From: Nitrospirota bacterium | GTDB lineage: Bacteria; JACPQY01 | Assembly: GCA_016180645.1 (NCBI GenBank) | Contig: JACPAV010000015.1 | Location: 1-64,000, forward strand | Direction: 5' to 3' | DNA length: 64,000 nt | Shown: one piece after another, positions 7,873-16,795 of the stretch | How the letters are laid out: the number at the start of each line of letters is the position of its first letter | Numbering within the stretch: position 1 is the first letter of the stretch | Program-made: the position numbers and the translations under genes | Notes under the pieces: generated by a model | The model's input: the letters and a program-made list of their open reading frames with translations, nothing else | Database searches by the model: none | What the model was told of the DNA's origin: nothing

Positions 7873-8734
7873 CCGACTCTGCATTGTCTGCCTCATCCGG
7901 TGGGGGACGCCCCTCATCTTTTTCGCCAACCGGCTGCACAGAGCACATGGACTTTCTCTCGTGGTGGTGGAATCCCCGCCGCCACCTGATACATCCGTGG
8001 CAAGACGGCTAGCCGCACTCGGACGGCGGGTCCGAGATGAAGGTCCGGCTGCCGCGATAAGAATCCTCCGGTCGAAGTGGTCCCACCACCAGATTGAAAA
8101 ACAGCATGACCAGGACTACCATCGCTACTTCGGCATCCTCGGCCGGCAGCTCAACCCCGGCATTCCCCTGTTAAGGACCGAAGACATCAATTCACCGGAA
8201 GTGCGCGATCGCTTGAAAAAGATCCGTCCGTCGCTGCTCGTCGATCACGGCACATCCATCGTCAAACCTCACATCCTGCGCACGGCCCGATTGGCGCTTA
8301 ACGTCCACTGGGGACTCTCGCCCTACTACCGAGGAACGCATTGCACGGAGTGGGCGGTATTGAACGGCGATCTTCACAATATCGGCGTCACGATCCATCG
8401 ATTGGCCGACACAGTCGACGGGGGTGACATTGTCGCGCAGGAGAGAGCCTTTGTCCGGCTGACCGATACGGCCCACTCGATCGACATGCAACTGACACGC
8501 AAGGGATCCAAGATCATGTCAAAGGCGATCGATGCGATGCAAAAAGGCCGCACGCTGCATTTTGTGAAGCAGGACCTCACCCGGGGGCGGCTCTACCTCA
8601 ACAGGGAGTGGACTCCACGTCATGAGGATCGGGTACGTGCTTTGGAACGCAACGGAGGAATCGGCCGCATGCTTCGGATTCCGATGACGGGTCGAAAGCT
8701 CCCGATTGTTTCATTTCGGTCTCTTCCCCGATGA
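7865..8734 (+). CDS. Formyltransferase-family protein (probable sugar N-formyltransferase)
   Basis: 289 residues from TTG 7865, overlapping the deacetylase by 8 bp. The formyltransferase core is intact: NVHWGLSPYYRG corresponds to the N-x-H-x-SLLPxYRG motif, giving Asn146 and His148, and TVDGGDI supplies the catalytic Asp185. These three residues carry out formyl transfer from N10-formyltetrahydrofolate. Methionyl-tRNA formyltransferase is the relative, but the glycan operon and the atypical N-terminal half suggest an N-formylated amino sugar instead, as in the WbkC/VioF group. The stop shares 4 bp with the start of the next gene. Confidence 0.85.
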   Translation: MGSRLCIVCLIRWGTPLIFFANRLHRAHGLSLVVVESPPPPDTSVARRLAALGRRVRDEGPAAAIRILRSKWSHHQIEKQHDQDYHRYFGILGRQLNPGIPLLRTEDINSPEVRDRLKKIRPSLLVDHGTSIVKPHILRTARLALNVHWGLSPYYRGTHCTEWAVLNGDLHNIGVTIHRLADTVDGGDIVAQERAFVRLTDTAHSIDMQLTRKGSKIMSKAIDAMQKGRTLHFVKQDLTRGRLYLNREWTPRHEDRVRALERNGGIGRMLRIPMTGRKLPIVSFRSLPR

Positions 8735-10938
8735 CCATGCCCCTCGTCACCGTGCTCATGGGCGTCCACAACGGGGAGAAATTCCTGGTTGAATCCATCG
8801 AAAGCCTGTTCCGGCAAACCTTATCCGACTTCGAGATCGTCATTGTGGATGACGGGTCGACGGATTCCACACCCCGCCTCCTGGAAACGCTGGCGCGGCA
8901 GGATGATCGTGTGAAACTTTTGCAAAACAGCCGCAAGATGGGTTTGGCCGCGTCGCTCAATAAGGGACTGTCCGTCGCGCGGGGCGAATTCGTAGCCCGG
9001 CAGGATGTCGACGATCTCTCCCTCCCCGAGAGAATCGGCGTCCAGGTGTCCTATTTGAAAAGTCACCCCGAGATCGGAGTGGCAGGATGCGACCACTACT
9101 TGATCGATGAAACGGGCGCCATTCTCGAATTGGTCCGGCCATTCAGGACCGACACGGAAATCCGCTGGGGAATGTTGTTTGCCAATACGATGAGCCATCC
9201 AACGGTCATGTACAGGCGACACTTGGCGCCGGTCGGGGCGCCCTTCTACAACGAAGCCGTCCGATACTGCGATGATTATGAGCTCTGGTTCCGCCTGCTC
9301 CGAAAAACAAGATTCGCCAACGTTTCCGTTCCACTCTGCCTCTGCCGGGTGCATTGCGGCCAACTCTCGGAATTTCATGCCCGGGGGGGGGGGAGGAATC
9401 TCGAAGCCGCAGGAGTGGCCCTGGCCGCCTGGCAGGAACTCGTCCCCGGGTCGAACGTCACCCGGGAAGACCTCTCGACGATCAGGCGATGGCATGGACA
9501 CCTGCCCCGCAGGCTTGCCCCCCGTGACCGCCCCCGGGCGGAGATCATGCTCCGGGCGTTCGAGAGTTTCCTCCACCGTGAAACCGTTGATCCCGACGCG
9601 GCCGCGGGAATCAGAGAGAAATGGATTACGCCCCTTGTTGGCCTCATGTGCCGCGGGGAGACCCTGCCGCATCCATCGAATGGGTTGCCGTGTCAGGAGG
9701 ATCCCTGGTCTCGCACTCTCAGGGTTCGCCGACTCCGTCAAATGGCACGGGACCGACTTGGGCGCGTCAAGCGACATGTCCTCGGGCGGCTGGGGGCGGG
9801 GACTCCGTCACGGCCCATTCTCGGCTACCGCGCGGCCTGCGCAGGCTCGCCGGGCCGGAGGGCACTGATGACGTTTCTGACGGAGCCTTTTCGGCAAAGC
9901 CCGGAGCAGGTTCGCGCCTCCAGCCACACTTTCACCGTTCAGGCCCTTGAAATCGCGCGGGCGTTTAACCGGCTGGGTTACAGTGTGGACGTGGCCGACT
10001 GGCTGGATGGGACTTTCGTCCCTCAAGTCCCATACGACGCCTACTTCGGCATGCACGTCAATTTTGAGCGCATGCTGCCATACCTCCCGCCTCGATGCGT
10101 CAAGATCTATTACGGCACGGGGGAGTACTGGGCCGATGAAAAAGCAGCCATTCAGGAGCGTGCCCGTGGCTTGATGTCCAGACGGGGAATATTGATTCCC
10201 CATCGGATACCGCTCGATTTTAACACCTGGGTGGAGCAAGCCGATGCGGTCGTGGTCCTCGGAAATGAAACGACCTCTTCGGGCTACCGATCGCACCACC
10301 CCCACGTACACCTACTCGACAACAATACGATTGTGGAGAGAGAATCCAGTCTCTCGGAGAAGAACTTTCACGCGGCCCGAAAACATTTCCTCATGCTCTG
10401 CGGCAATGGCCTTCTGAGGCGCGGGGTTGATCTCGCCCTTGAAGCATTTGCGGCCCAACCCGAACACCATCTGTGGGTGTGCGGCATGTTTCAAGTCGAT
10501 CACGATATCCCGTTTGTCAAGGCATTCAGAAGGGAACTTTTCCACACGCCCAACATCCATCCGGTTGGATGGGTGGACATACATTCTGAAACATTCTTGG
10601 AACTGACCCGCCGTTGCGCGTTCGTTCTCTATCCTACCGCCACCGAAGGAATTTCCGGCGCGGTGCTTTCGGCCATGGGGAAGGGGCTTATTCCCATTGT
10701 CAGCCCCAAGACGGGCGTGGATGTGAATCCCTTCGGAATCGTGATGAACGAATGCAGCGTGGCGGAGATCGAAGAACAAGTGCGGACCCTGGCGGGCACC
10801 GATCCCGAACGACTTCGTGACCGCGCCCGTGAGGCGCATGAAAGGGCGCACACCCGCTACTCTTTGGCCTCGTTCAGGAAGAACATTGAATCGATCTTGA
10901 AAACCATACTCGCGCGCCATGGGCAAACGACCGGATAG
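8731..10938 (+). CDS. Bifunctional glycosyltransferase: GT2 domain fused to GT4-like domain
   Basis: 735 residues. Residues ~1-230 are a GT-A fold family 2 glycosyltransferase: VTVLMGVHNGEKFLVESIESL, IVIVDDGSTDST, and FVARQDVDD as the metal-binding DxD. A ~140-residue linker follows. Residues ~370-735 resemble a GT-B glycosyltransferase C-terminal half: KHFLMLCGNGLLRRGVDLAL, then VLYPTATEGISGAVLSAMGKG as the E-x7-E sugar-nucleotide region. Two transferases in one chain suggest two consecutive sugar additions. A run of 11 G (9383-9393) lies near the end of the GT2 domain, where loss or gain of one base would cut off the second domain. Confidence 0.87.
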   Translation: MTMPLVTVLMGVHNGEKFLVESIESLFRQTLSDFEIVIVDDGSTDSTPRLLETLARQDDRVKLLQNSRKMGLAASLNKGLSVARGEFVARQDVDDLSLPERIGVQVSYLKSHPEIGVAGCDHYLIDETGAILELVRPFRTDTEIRWGMLFANTMSHPTVMYRRHLAPVGAPFYNEAVRYCDDYELWFRLLRKTRFANVSVPLCLCRVHCGQLSEFHARGGGRNLEAAGVALAAWQELVPGSNVTREDLSTIRRWHGHLPRRLAPRDRPRAEIMLRAFESFLHRETVDPDAAAGIREKWITPLVGLMCRGETLPHPSNGLPCQEDPWSRTLRVRRLRQMARDRLGRVKRHVLGRLGAGTPSRPILGYRAACAGSPGRRALMTFLTEPFRQSPEQVRASSHTFTVQALEIARAFNRLGYSVDVADWLDGTFVPQVPYDAYFGMHVNFERMLPYLPPRCVKIYYGTGEYWADEKAAIQERARGLMSRRGILIPHRIPLDFNTWVEQADAVVVLGNETTSSGYRSHHPHVHLLDNNTIVERESSLSEKNFHAARKHFLMLCGNGLLRRGVDLALEAFAAQPEHHLWVCGMFQVDHDIPFVKAFRRELFHTPNIHPVGWVDIHSETFLELTRRCAFVLYPTATEGISGAVLSAMGKGLIPIVSPKTGVDVNPFGIVMNECSVAEIEEQVRTLAGTDPERLRDRAREAHERAHTRYSLASFRKNIESILKTILARHGQTTG
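9383..9393 (+). repeat. G11 homopolymer in the GT2-GT4 gene
   Basis: Eleven consecutive G. In the present length the frame is open. Similar tracts: G9 at 1363-1371 (methyltransferase), G9 at 10977-10985 (GT4) and C10 at 32297-32306 (mfd, other strand). Confidence 0.85.
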
Positions 10939-12325
10939 GTCTCTACGCATCCTCTCGTTAAGCCCGGAAGATGGCCGGGGGGGGGCGGAGCAGATAGCCC
11001 TCCTGCTCCACAGGGCGTACAAGGCTGAGGGCTATGATGCCCGGCTTGCCGTAGGGCGCAAAACCTCCTCCGCGGAAGATACTCTCGCCCTGCCCCACGA
11101 TCCATATCGCACGCCGTGGGCGCGATTTCTGCTCCACGCAGCCGCGCGAATGAGGCGCGTCAACGGGGCTGGGGGATTCCCACGCCGCGCCGTAAAGGCG
11201 ATGGCGGAACCGATCCGGACCGCGCGTATGCTCCTGGGACATGAAGATTTCCAGTATCCGGCATCGGGCGGCCTGCTTGATCTTTTTCCCGACAGGCCCT
11301 CCATCCTTCACGCGCACAATTTACACGGCAGCTACTTCGACCTGAGGGCGCTTCCCTTACTCTCGTCACGCATCCCCACTGTGGTCACGCTCCACGACGC
11401 CTGGCTCCTAAGCGGACATTGCGCCCACTCGTTCGACTGTGAACGATGGAAGACGGGTTGCGGGAAATGTCCGGACCTCAACATCTATCCCTCCATCCGC
11501 CGCGATGCCACGGCCTACAACTGGCGGCGCAAGAGCAGGCTATTCGAGACATGTCGATTGTTCGTTGCAACCCCCTGCCGGTGGCTGATGGATAAAGTTG
11601 AACATTCCATGCTTCAGCAGGCGGTTGCCGAAAAACTCGTCATCCCGAATGGGATCGATCTGGACGTCTTCCGTCCGGGAGACAAACAGCAGGCCAGACA
11701 CGTGCTGGGACTGAGCCGGGACGCCGTCATCGTGCTCTACACGGGGCGCGGAATCCGCGACAGCGTTTGGAGGGACTATGCGATGCTGGTCGAATCGCTT
11801 CGAGCCTTCTCCGGCAGGCACGAAAAAGATGTCCTGTTTCTTGCCGTCGGCGAAGAACGTCCCGATGAGTCGGTGGGACGCATACGGATGCGATTCCCGC
11901 CCTTTGAACCCGACCCGGTGAAGCTGGTCCACTACTATCGGGCGGCGGATGTCTACGTGCAACCGAGTCGGGCCGACACCTTCCCGACCTCCGTGCTTGA
12001 GGCGTTGGCTTGCGGCACCCCGGTCATCGCAACGGCCGTGGGTGGAATCCCCGAACAGGTCAGATCGCTAGGGGTCGGATCGAACCCATCGAATCTGAAA
12101 CTGAACACCCAGAACTCCGCCACCGGCATTTTGACGGAAAAGAACGATGCGGAAGCGTTCGCCGGTGCGATGAACACATTGGTTGGGAACCGGGAGCTGC
12201 GCCTGGCACTCTCGGAGAACGCCCACCGGGATGCGGCCGATCGATTCGACATCCGAAAACAGGCCGGGGCCTACGTAACATGGTTCAGAGAAATTCTCTC
12301 TTCGCCACACGCCGGGCATGAATAA
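10919..12325 (+). CDS. Family 4 glycosyltransferase
   Basis: 468 residues, overlapping the previous gene by 20 bp. The N-terminal half opens with LRILSLSPEDGRGGAEQIALLLHRAY (acceptor-side Rossmann fold) and has VVTLHDAWLLSGHC, typical of WcaC/WcfA-like transferases. The C-terminal donor-binding half carries ADVYVQPSRADTFPTSVLEALACGTPVIATAVGGIPE, the E-x7-E motif of GT4 enzymes. A cysteine-containing stretch (HCAHSFDCERWKTGCGKCPD) is a common feature of one GT4 subgroup. Codons 20-23 run through a nine-G tract (10977-10985), so slippage would abolish the enzyme. It probably adds one sugar to a surface oligosaccharide. Confidence 0.9.
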   Translation: MGKRPDRSLRILSLSPEDGRGGAEQIALLLHRAYKAEGYDARLAVGRKTSSAEDTLALPHDPYRTPWARFLLHAAARMRRVNGAGGFPRRAVKAMAEPIRTARMLLGHEDFQYPASGGLLDLFPDRPSILHAHNLHGSYFDLRALPLLSSRIPTVVTLHDAWLLSGHCAHSFDCERWKTGCGKCPDLNIYPSIRRDATAYNWRRKSRLFETCRLFVATPCRWLMDKVEHSMLQQAVAEKLVIPNGIDLDVFRPGDKQQARHVLGLSRDAVIVLYTGRGIRDSVWRDYAMLVESLRAFSGRHEKDVLFLAVGEERPDESVGRIRMRFPPFEPDPVKLVHYYRAADVYVQPSRADTFPTSVLEALACGTPVIATAVGGIPEQVRSLGVGSNPSNLKLNTQNSATGILTEKNDAEAFAGAMNTLVGNRELRLALSENAHRDAADRFDIRKQAGAYVTWFREILSSPHAGHE

Positions 12326-13967
12326 GCCCGATAGCAAATTCACCGGGGTGGTGGCCCTTGCGGGCGGGCTCCTTCTTTATGCGCCGGTCATGGGCTATCT
12401 TGCCGCCGGCAACTACGCCGGTGAGGAGGCCAAGGATCTCATCTTCGTCCGGGGCGTCCTGCTGGGGAAAGGAATCTATCGGGAGATGGACTGGATGTAC
12501 GGACCCCTCTACCCGCACCTCATGGCATTTTTCTTCAAGGTGACGGGGCTCCCTCTCGAGGTTCTGACACTTCGGTACCTGGCGGTCGCCTCGGGGTGCA
12601 TCGGTTTCATCGGGGCGTACCTCATCGCGAGGCGTTTCCTGCGGCCCGCCTGGAGCAGCCTTGCCGCCTTCATGAGTTGCACGGTCTTCCTTCCTCCCAG
12701 CTACACCTACAATCATCATTGGGCCGCGGCGGCCGCGCTGCTCGGTCTGGGGGTTCTTATGGGTCAGATGGAATTCCCCCGGCGCTCCCGAGTGGTTCTT
12801 CTTGCCCTGACCACCTGCGCAGCGCTCCTGTCCAAGCCGCTCCCCATCGGGGTAGCCCTGATGGGCGTCATCCTCGTTGTTCTCCTCCGGCTGGGAATTC
12901 GGGGGAAGGGCGCGCATCGACTACGGGCGCCGGCCGAGTTCACCCTGGTCGTTCTGGCCCTGACGGGCGCCGTCTACTCACTCTTCTTCGCGCGCGAGGG
13001 TTTCCACAGGGTTCTCGAAAGAATGTATCCGGTCACGGTCGAAGGTGAGAACCTTTCCTTCCACCTCGTCACGCCATTCCTGCATCCGGAGCGAATCCTG
13101 CAAGCCTGGGGTTGGATTCTGGAAGGACCCTGGTCCGGAGCGGGGAGTCTGGTGGCCTTCGACCATGTATCCTACACCCTCGATTTTCTTGCGGTTCTCG
13201 CGGGGGCAGGGGCCGCTTTACAGCTCCACCGTGAAGGACGCCGCGGACCCTCACGGTTCATGGCCGTGCTTGCCCTGGCGGCCTACGCCATCGATTCAGA
13301 GGTGATCGCTTTTGGAAGGGAACTGCTTTTCAGCGGGGTGCGCGCTCCCGCCATTCTTCTCCTTGTCGTCCTCGCTTTTCGCTTCGCGGGCGTGGGATAC
13401 TCTGATTCAAGAGAGCGGCATGGGCGACGGTGGGGGCGGATTGGGGTTTCGGCCGCGCTGGTCGGAATCACGCAACTACGGTGGGTTCTTCTGCGCGCCA
13501 TCCCCATGTTTGCCGCTCTCGTCGCGCCCCACACGGCCGGACCGTTGCCGAGCCGATTCTCCGCCGAAATCGACATACCGGGGTTTCGCGGTATTCGCGT
13601 CATGCCGGAAACGAAAGCGCACTTCGACGCCGTGGCACTGGAGGTCGAACGGCGCCTTACGGCGGGAAGAACCGCCGCTTCGTGGGGTGTGCCGGGCCTG
13701 GTCACTTTCTTGATTGGAGACAGAAATATCCTCTGGCTGGGAGTGAACAACCCTTCGCCGGGAGTGCTGCCGGGTCTCGAATCCGGGGCGCGGCCCGACG
13801 ATGTCTTTCTCCAGGAAATCCTGCCTTTGTCGACTCCCGGAGGGTGCGGTCACGACCTCTGGCCGCGACGTTCGGAGCTGGGATACAGGATGGTTGACGA
13901 GCAGTGTGGGAAGGTGTCGCGCACTTACTTCAGTCTTTTTGCGGCCTACGAACGGGCCGCGCCCTGA
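12318..13967 (+). CDS. Membrane glycosyltransferase-like protein (GT39/GT-C type)
   Basis: 549 residues with about eleven hydrophobic segments, overlapping the preceding gene by 8 bp. The first extracytoplasmic loop reads NYAGEEAKDLIFVRGVLLGKGIYREMDWMYGPLYP. Its acidic pair and the G-x-x-x-Y-x-D-x-x-YGPLYP pattern are characteristic of polyprenyl-phosphate-dependent membrane glycosyltransferases. A soluble C-terminal domain (~150 residues) starts near MPETKAHFDAVALEVERRL. It is the last gene of the plus-strand operon and converges with the opposing gene, overlapping it by 22 bp. Confidence 0.78.
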   Translation: MNKPDSKFTGVVALAGGLLLYAPVMGYLAAGNYAGEEAKDLIFVRGVLLGKGIYREMDWMYGPLYPHLMAFFFKVTGLPLEVLTLRYLAVASGCIGFIGAYLIARRFLRPAWSSLAAFMSCTVFLPPSYTYNHHWAAAAALLGLGVLMGQMEFPRRSRVVLLALTTCAALLSKPLPIGVALMGVILVVLLRLGIRGKGAHRLRAPAEFTLVVLALTGAVYSLFFAREGFHRVLERMYPVTVEGENLSFHLVTPFLHPERILQAWGWILEGPWSGAGSLVAFDHVSYTLDFLAVLAGAGAALQLHREGRRGPSRFMAVLALAAYAIDSEVIAFGRELLFSGVRAPAILLLVVLAFRFAGVGYSDSRERHGRRWGRIGVSAALVGITQLRWVLLRAIPMFAALVAPHTAGPLPSRFSAEIDIPGFRGIRVMPETKAHFDAVALEVERRLTAGRTAASWGVPGLVTFLIGDRNILWLGVNNPSPGVLPGLESGARPDDVFLQEILPLSTPGGCGHDLWPRRSELGYRMVDEQCGKVSRTYFSLFAAYERAAP

Positions 13968-15193
13968 GCCGAGCCTTCGGGCTCCCCCTTGGTTCGTGAC
14001 GCAAAGTCGTCGCGGCCTGACTTTCGAATCGATCCTGCGAACCAACATGCAGCATAGGCCGCGAGCGCAATCCAAAGAACGTGGATCGGCACTCGGGTCC
14101 GGTCCAGGGACGTGAAAGCTACCATGGGAGCGGCGTAGCCCAGGAACATGAGGAGAAGCCAAAGCGGCGATCTCCCTGATGCCGGATCGCGAAGAAGAAT
14201 TCCGTAACCGACCGCGGCCAGAATGAGCAGGGCCAAAAGGGGAATCGTGTAGGAGATGTTTTCGAGCGGACTCTGGATCATTGCGCCGTCCCGTTTCACG
14301 TCGAAGATTTTCGCTATTTTCATGGCCACCGCTTCAGCCAGGAGACCCGGGTAGTTACGGACGAAGCGAGAGACTCTCATCTTGTGGAATTCATTGCCGG
14401 CCAACGGCCCCGTACGCTCTTCGGGAGGTATGTCGTCCGACATGGCCGATTCTGTCGTCCATCGCTCCGGCCCGTACCCGATAAGGGCGTCCCTCACCAA
14501 GCGATGGTAGTTGCTATCCAGGTTTTCCCACATGCTCCCGCTCCAAGGGAGGGAGGTTCTCGCGATGACGGTGTTGTGAACGAGCAGGAGTAGAATCGGA
14601 AAGATGACGGTCGCTATCCTGTGTCGCCATGAAACCTTTCGGGCCAGAGCTACGAATGCTCCGGCAAGGTAGTAGTCGGGCCGGGTTAAGAGGAGAAGCC
14701 ATCCGGCAACGCTGGAGGCGGCCGACCATCGCCACGGCCGCTCCACCACCCCCAGCACGGTGATCAGGTGAACGAGGACGAGGATGACCGGAATCAACGT
14801 GTGCCACCACGTCGCGGAAAGCATGAGAAGCGGGGGCAGGAAGACGGCCATCCAAGCGGCAAGAGCCGGGGCACCCCGGGCCGACGGTGGAAGGAGCCGT
14901 TGAGCCAGGAGAAGGATCAGCAGCGGTATCATCGCACCCACAACGCACAGCAGAATCCTGTAACGCTTCTCGCTCAGGCCCGAAATCCGGAACAGGGTTG
15001 CATTTGCGTATTGATTTCCAAAACCGTGGGCGGTGGTGTGATGCGGAATCCAATCTGGAACGACACCCTCATCCAAGTGGATATAGTAGTTCCTCGGGTT
15101 GGAGGTCAACGTTCCAGAAAGCGCCGAGACGCCGATCCGAAGAGCGAACCCCACCAGGAAGAGCGCGCACAGTTGAACGGCCTGCCTTTTCAT
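13946..15193 (-). CDS. Membrane protein, possible GT-C glycosyltransferase
   Basis: 415 residues, strongly hydrophobic with roughly nine membrane segments. After an N-terminal membrane anchor the first loop has RNYYIHLDEGVVPDWIPHHTTAHGFGNQ, an acidic/aromatic loop again like dolichol-phosphate-type transferases. Later loops include MSDDIPPEERTGPLAGNEFHKM and the C-terminus is basic. No named family recognised. It is transcribed towards the glycan operon and its 3' end overlaps that operon's last gene, so the two mRNAs would be antisense to each other over 22 bp. Confidence 0.68.
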   Translation of the reverse strand: MKRQAVQLCALFLVGFALRIGVSALSGTLTSNPRNYYIHLDEGVVPDWIPHHTTAHGFGNQYANATLFRISGLSEKRYRILLCVVGAMIPLLILLLAQRLLPPSARGAPALAAWMAVFLPPLLMLSATWWHTLIPVILVLVHLITVLGVVERPWRWSAASSVAGWLLLLTRPDYYLAGAFVALARKVSWRHRIATVIFPILLLLVHNTVIARTSLPWSGSMWENLDSNYHRLVRDALIGYGPERWTTESAMSDDIPPEERTGPLAGNEFHKMRVSRFVRNYPGLLAEAVAMKIAKIFDVKRDGAMIQSPLENISYTIPLLALLILAAVGYGILLRDPASGRSPLWLLLMFLGYAAPMVAFTSLDRTRVPIHVLWIALAAYAACWFAGSIRKSGRDDFASRTKGEPEGSAQGAARS

Positions 15194-15289
15194 TGTCGGG
15201 CGAGAGTCGGTGGTGCCATAGCGCCAATCTATATCAGGAAACCGGGAGGGCAGGCCAGTTCTGTTTCGCTGACTCCACAGGGGGTCGGC

Positions 15290-16795
15290 TCAGAATTTCG
15301 GTGGTGAGACGGCGCGCCGCTTGGATTCGAAGTCGCTCAGAAGTCCTCTGAGGCGGCGAGCCGCAAATGGGAAGCGCCATTCGATGATCGTCTTGAGCCG
15401 GTTCAAGTAGTCCTGCGCGTCCTCCCACTTGCCTCTGCGGATGAGTTCCTCAGACACTTCGGCGTAGAGATCCAGCTGATAGGGCGAACGGGTGAGACTG
15501 TGCTCGATCATCTGCATGTACTGGGCGAGATCGTTCGACTGTTTTGCGAGTGCCGCGCGTGCGTTGGCTACAAAGAGGCTCGTGGGGAAGAATCCGTGGG
15601 CCTTGGTGAGGGCCTTCCTGGCAGTGACCGAATCCCCCACGGCCGCTGCGGCGACGCCCTGGAAGAGGCTCGTCGCGAAACATTCGAAGGATGTATCCAA
15701 CTCCTTCAACGTCTCCGCAGCGGGAGCGTGGCGGCCGCTGAAATGATCGTCCATGGCGGAGGCAAAGGCGGTTTCATAGAGGACGGGATCGCAGCGGACA
15801 GGTGGGGAGGCCAGGACTTCCAAGTAGAGTTCGGAGTGCTTCTGAACGGCCTCCGCGATTCCGAATCGCTCGGTCGCACGTTCTCGCGCCTGGCGCCGCA
15901 TCTTCTGGAAACGGTCCGGATCTGATCGGCGCATCTCAAGAGCCGCATCGACGCATCGGACGGCCTCGTCGAGCGAGTCTTGACGGAGGAAGAAACCGTT
16001 CTTGCCCTCTTCGATGATTTCCAAGATGCCACCCACGCCGGTGGCCATCGGCACTGTGCCTTGGGCCATCGCTTCGATGACGACCAGGCCCAGACCTTCT
16101 TCCCATGGGAAATGGACGAGGAAATCAGACTCGCGGAGGGCCCCATTAACATCCGGTGTGAACTCCACGCATCTCAAGTTCGGCGGTCCGGATACAACGT
16201 GGCCCAGGATCAGGCCCTCCACGTTCGGCGCGTGCAGCCGCGGCAGAATGTCGGCCAGGGAAAAAAGGAACTTCTCGGGCCGACCGATTTGGATCAGCTG
16301 GACGCGATCTGTCAGGGACCGTTCCAGGGGCTCGGCCGGGATGGGGGCCGCGTTGTAGATGACCCGACAGCGATCGGGGTCGGGCTGAAGGTCGAGGATG
16401 TCGTTCGAAACGCAGACCGAGTGCAAGTCCGGGAAGAAGGCCTTTCCGAGTTGAGTGGTTTGGAGGGATTCGACGATACGGGGACAGGCGGCGCGGGCGG
16501 CAAAATAGACGAGCAGATTCACGGGGGAGTCCTGGACGTGGATGAGGTCGCAATCCTCCATGAGATCGACGAGGGAAGAAAACGGCTTGGCAGGGTCAGG
16601 GTGGTGGAGGGGGATGCCTGCTTTGGGCAGAGTTTCTTCGAGAAGCGCGCAGGGCTTGACCGTAATGACGTGGGGATCGAATCGATTGCGATCCAGATGA
16701 GTGGCAAGGTTCAGGACGGTCTTGACGATGCCGTCCGCGGCGCGACCGCCGGAAGTCAGATAGGCGATGGTGCGCCGGGGGGAGGATGAATTCAC
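15290..16795 (-). CDS. Family 4 glycosyltransferase with C-terminal helical repeats
   Basis: 501 residues. The N-terminal ~350 residues form a GT-B enzyme: RTIAYLTSGGRAADGIVKTVLNLA at the start, then FLVHFPWEEGLGLVVIEAMAQGTVPMATGVGGILE with the E-x7-E donor motif. Residues ~350-500 are alpha-helical and look like two to three TPR-type hairpins (ETLKELDTSFECFATSLFQG; LVAN..AALAKQSNDLAQYM; EELIRRGKWEDAQDYL), perhaps for docking to a partner. Its ATG overlaps the stop of thiD by 4 bp, so it is co-transcribed downstream of cdsA and thiD. Confidence 0.85.
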   Translation of the reverse strand: MNSSSPRRTIAYLTSGGRAADGIVKTVLNLATHLDRNRFDPHVITVKPCALLEETLPKAGIPLHHPDPAKPFSSLVDLMEDCDLIHVQDSPVNLLVYFAARAACPRIVESLQTTQLGKAFFPDLHSVCVSNDILDLQPDPDRCRVIYNAAPIPAEPLERSLTDRVQLIQIGRPEKFLFSLADILPRLHAPNVEGLILGHVVSGPPNLRCVEFTPDVNGALRESDFLVHFPWEEGLGLVVIEAMAQGTVPMATGVGGILEIIEEGKNGFFLRQDSLDEAVRCVDAALEMRRSDPDRFQKMRRQARERATERFGIAEAVQKHSELYLEVLASPPVRCDPVLYETAFASAMDDHFSGRHAPAAETLKELDTSFECFATSLFQGVAAAAVGDSVTARKALTKAHGFFPTSLFVANARAALAKQSNDLAQYMQMIEHSLTRSPYQLDLYAEVSEELIRRGKWEDAQDYLNRLKTIIEWRFPFAARRLRGLLSDFESKRRAVSPPKF

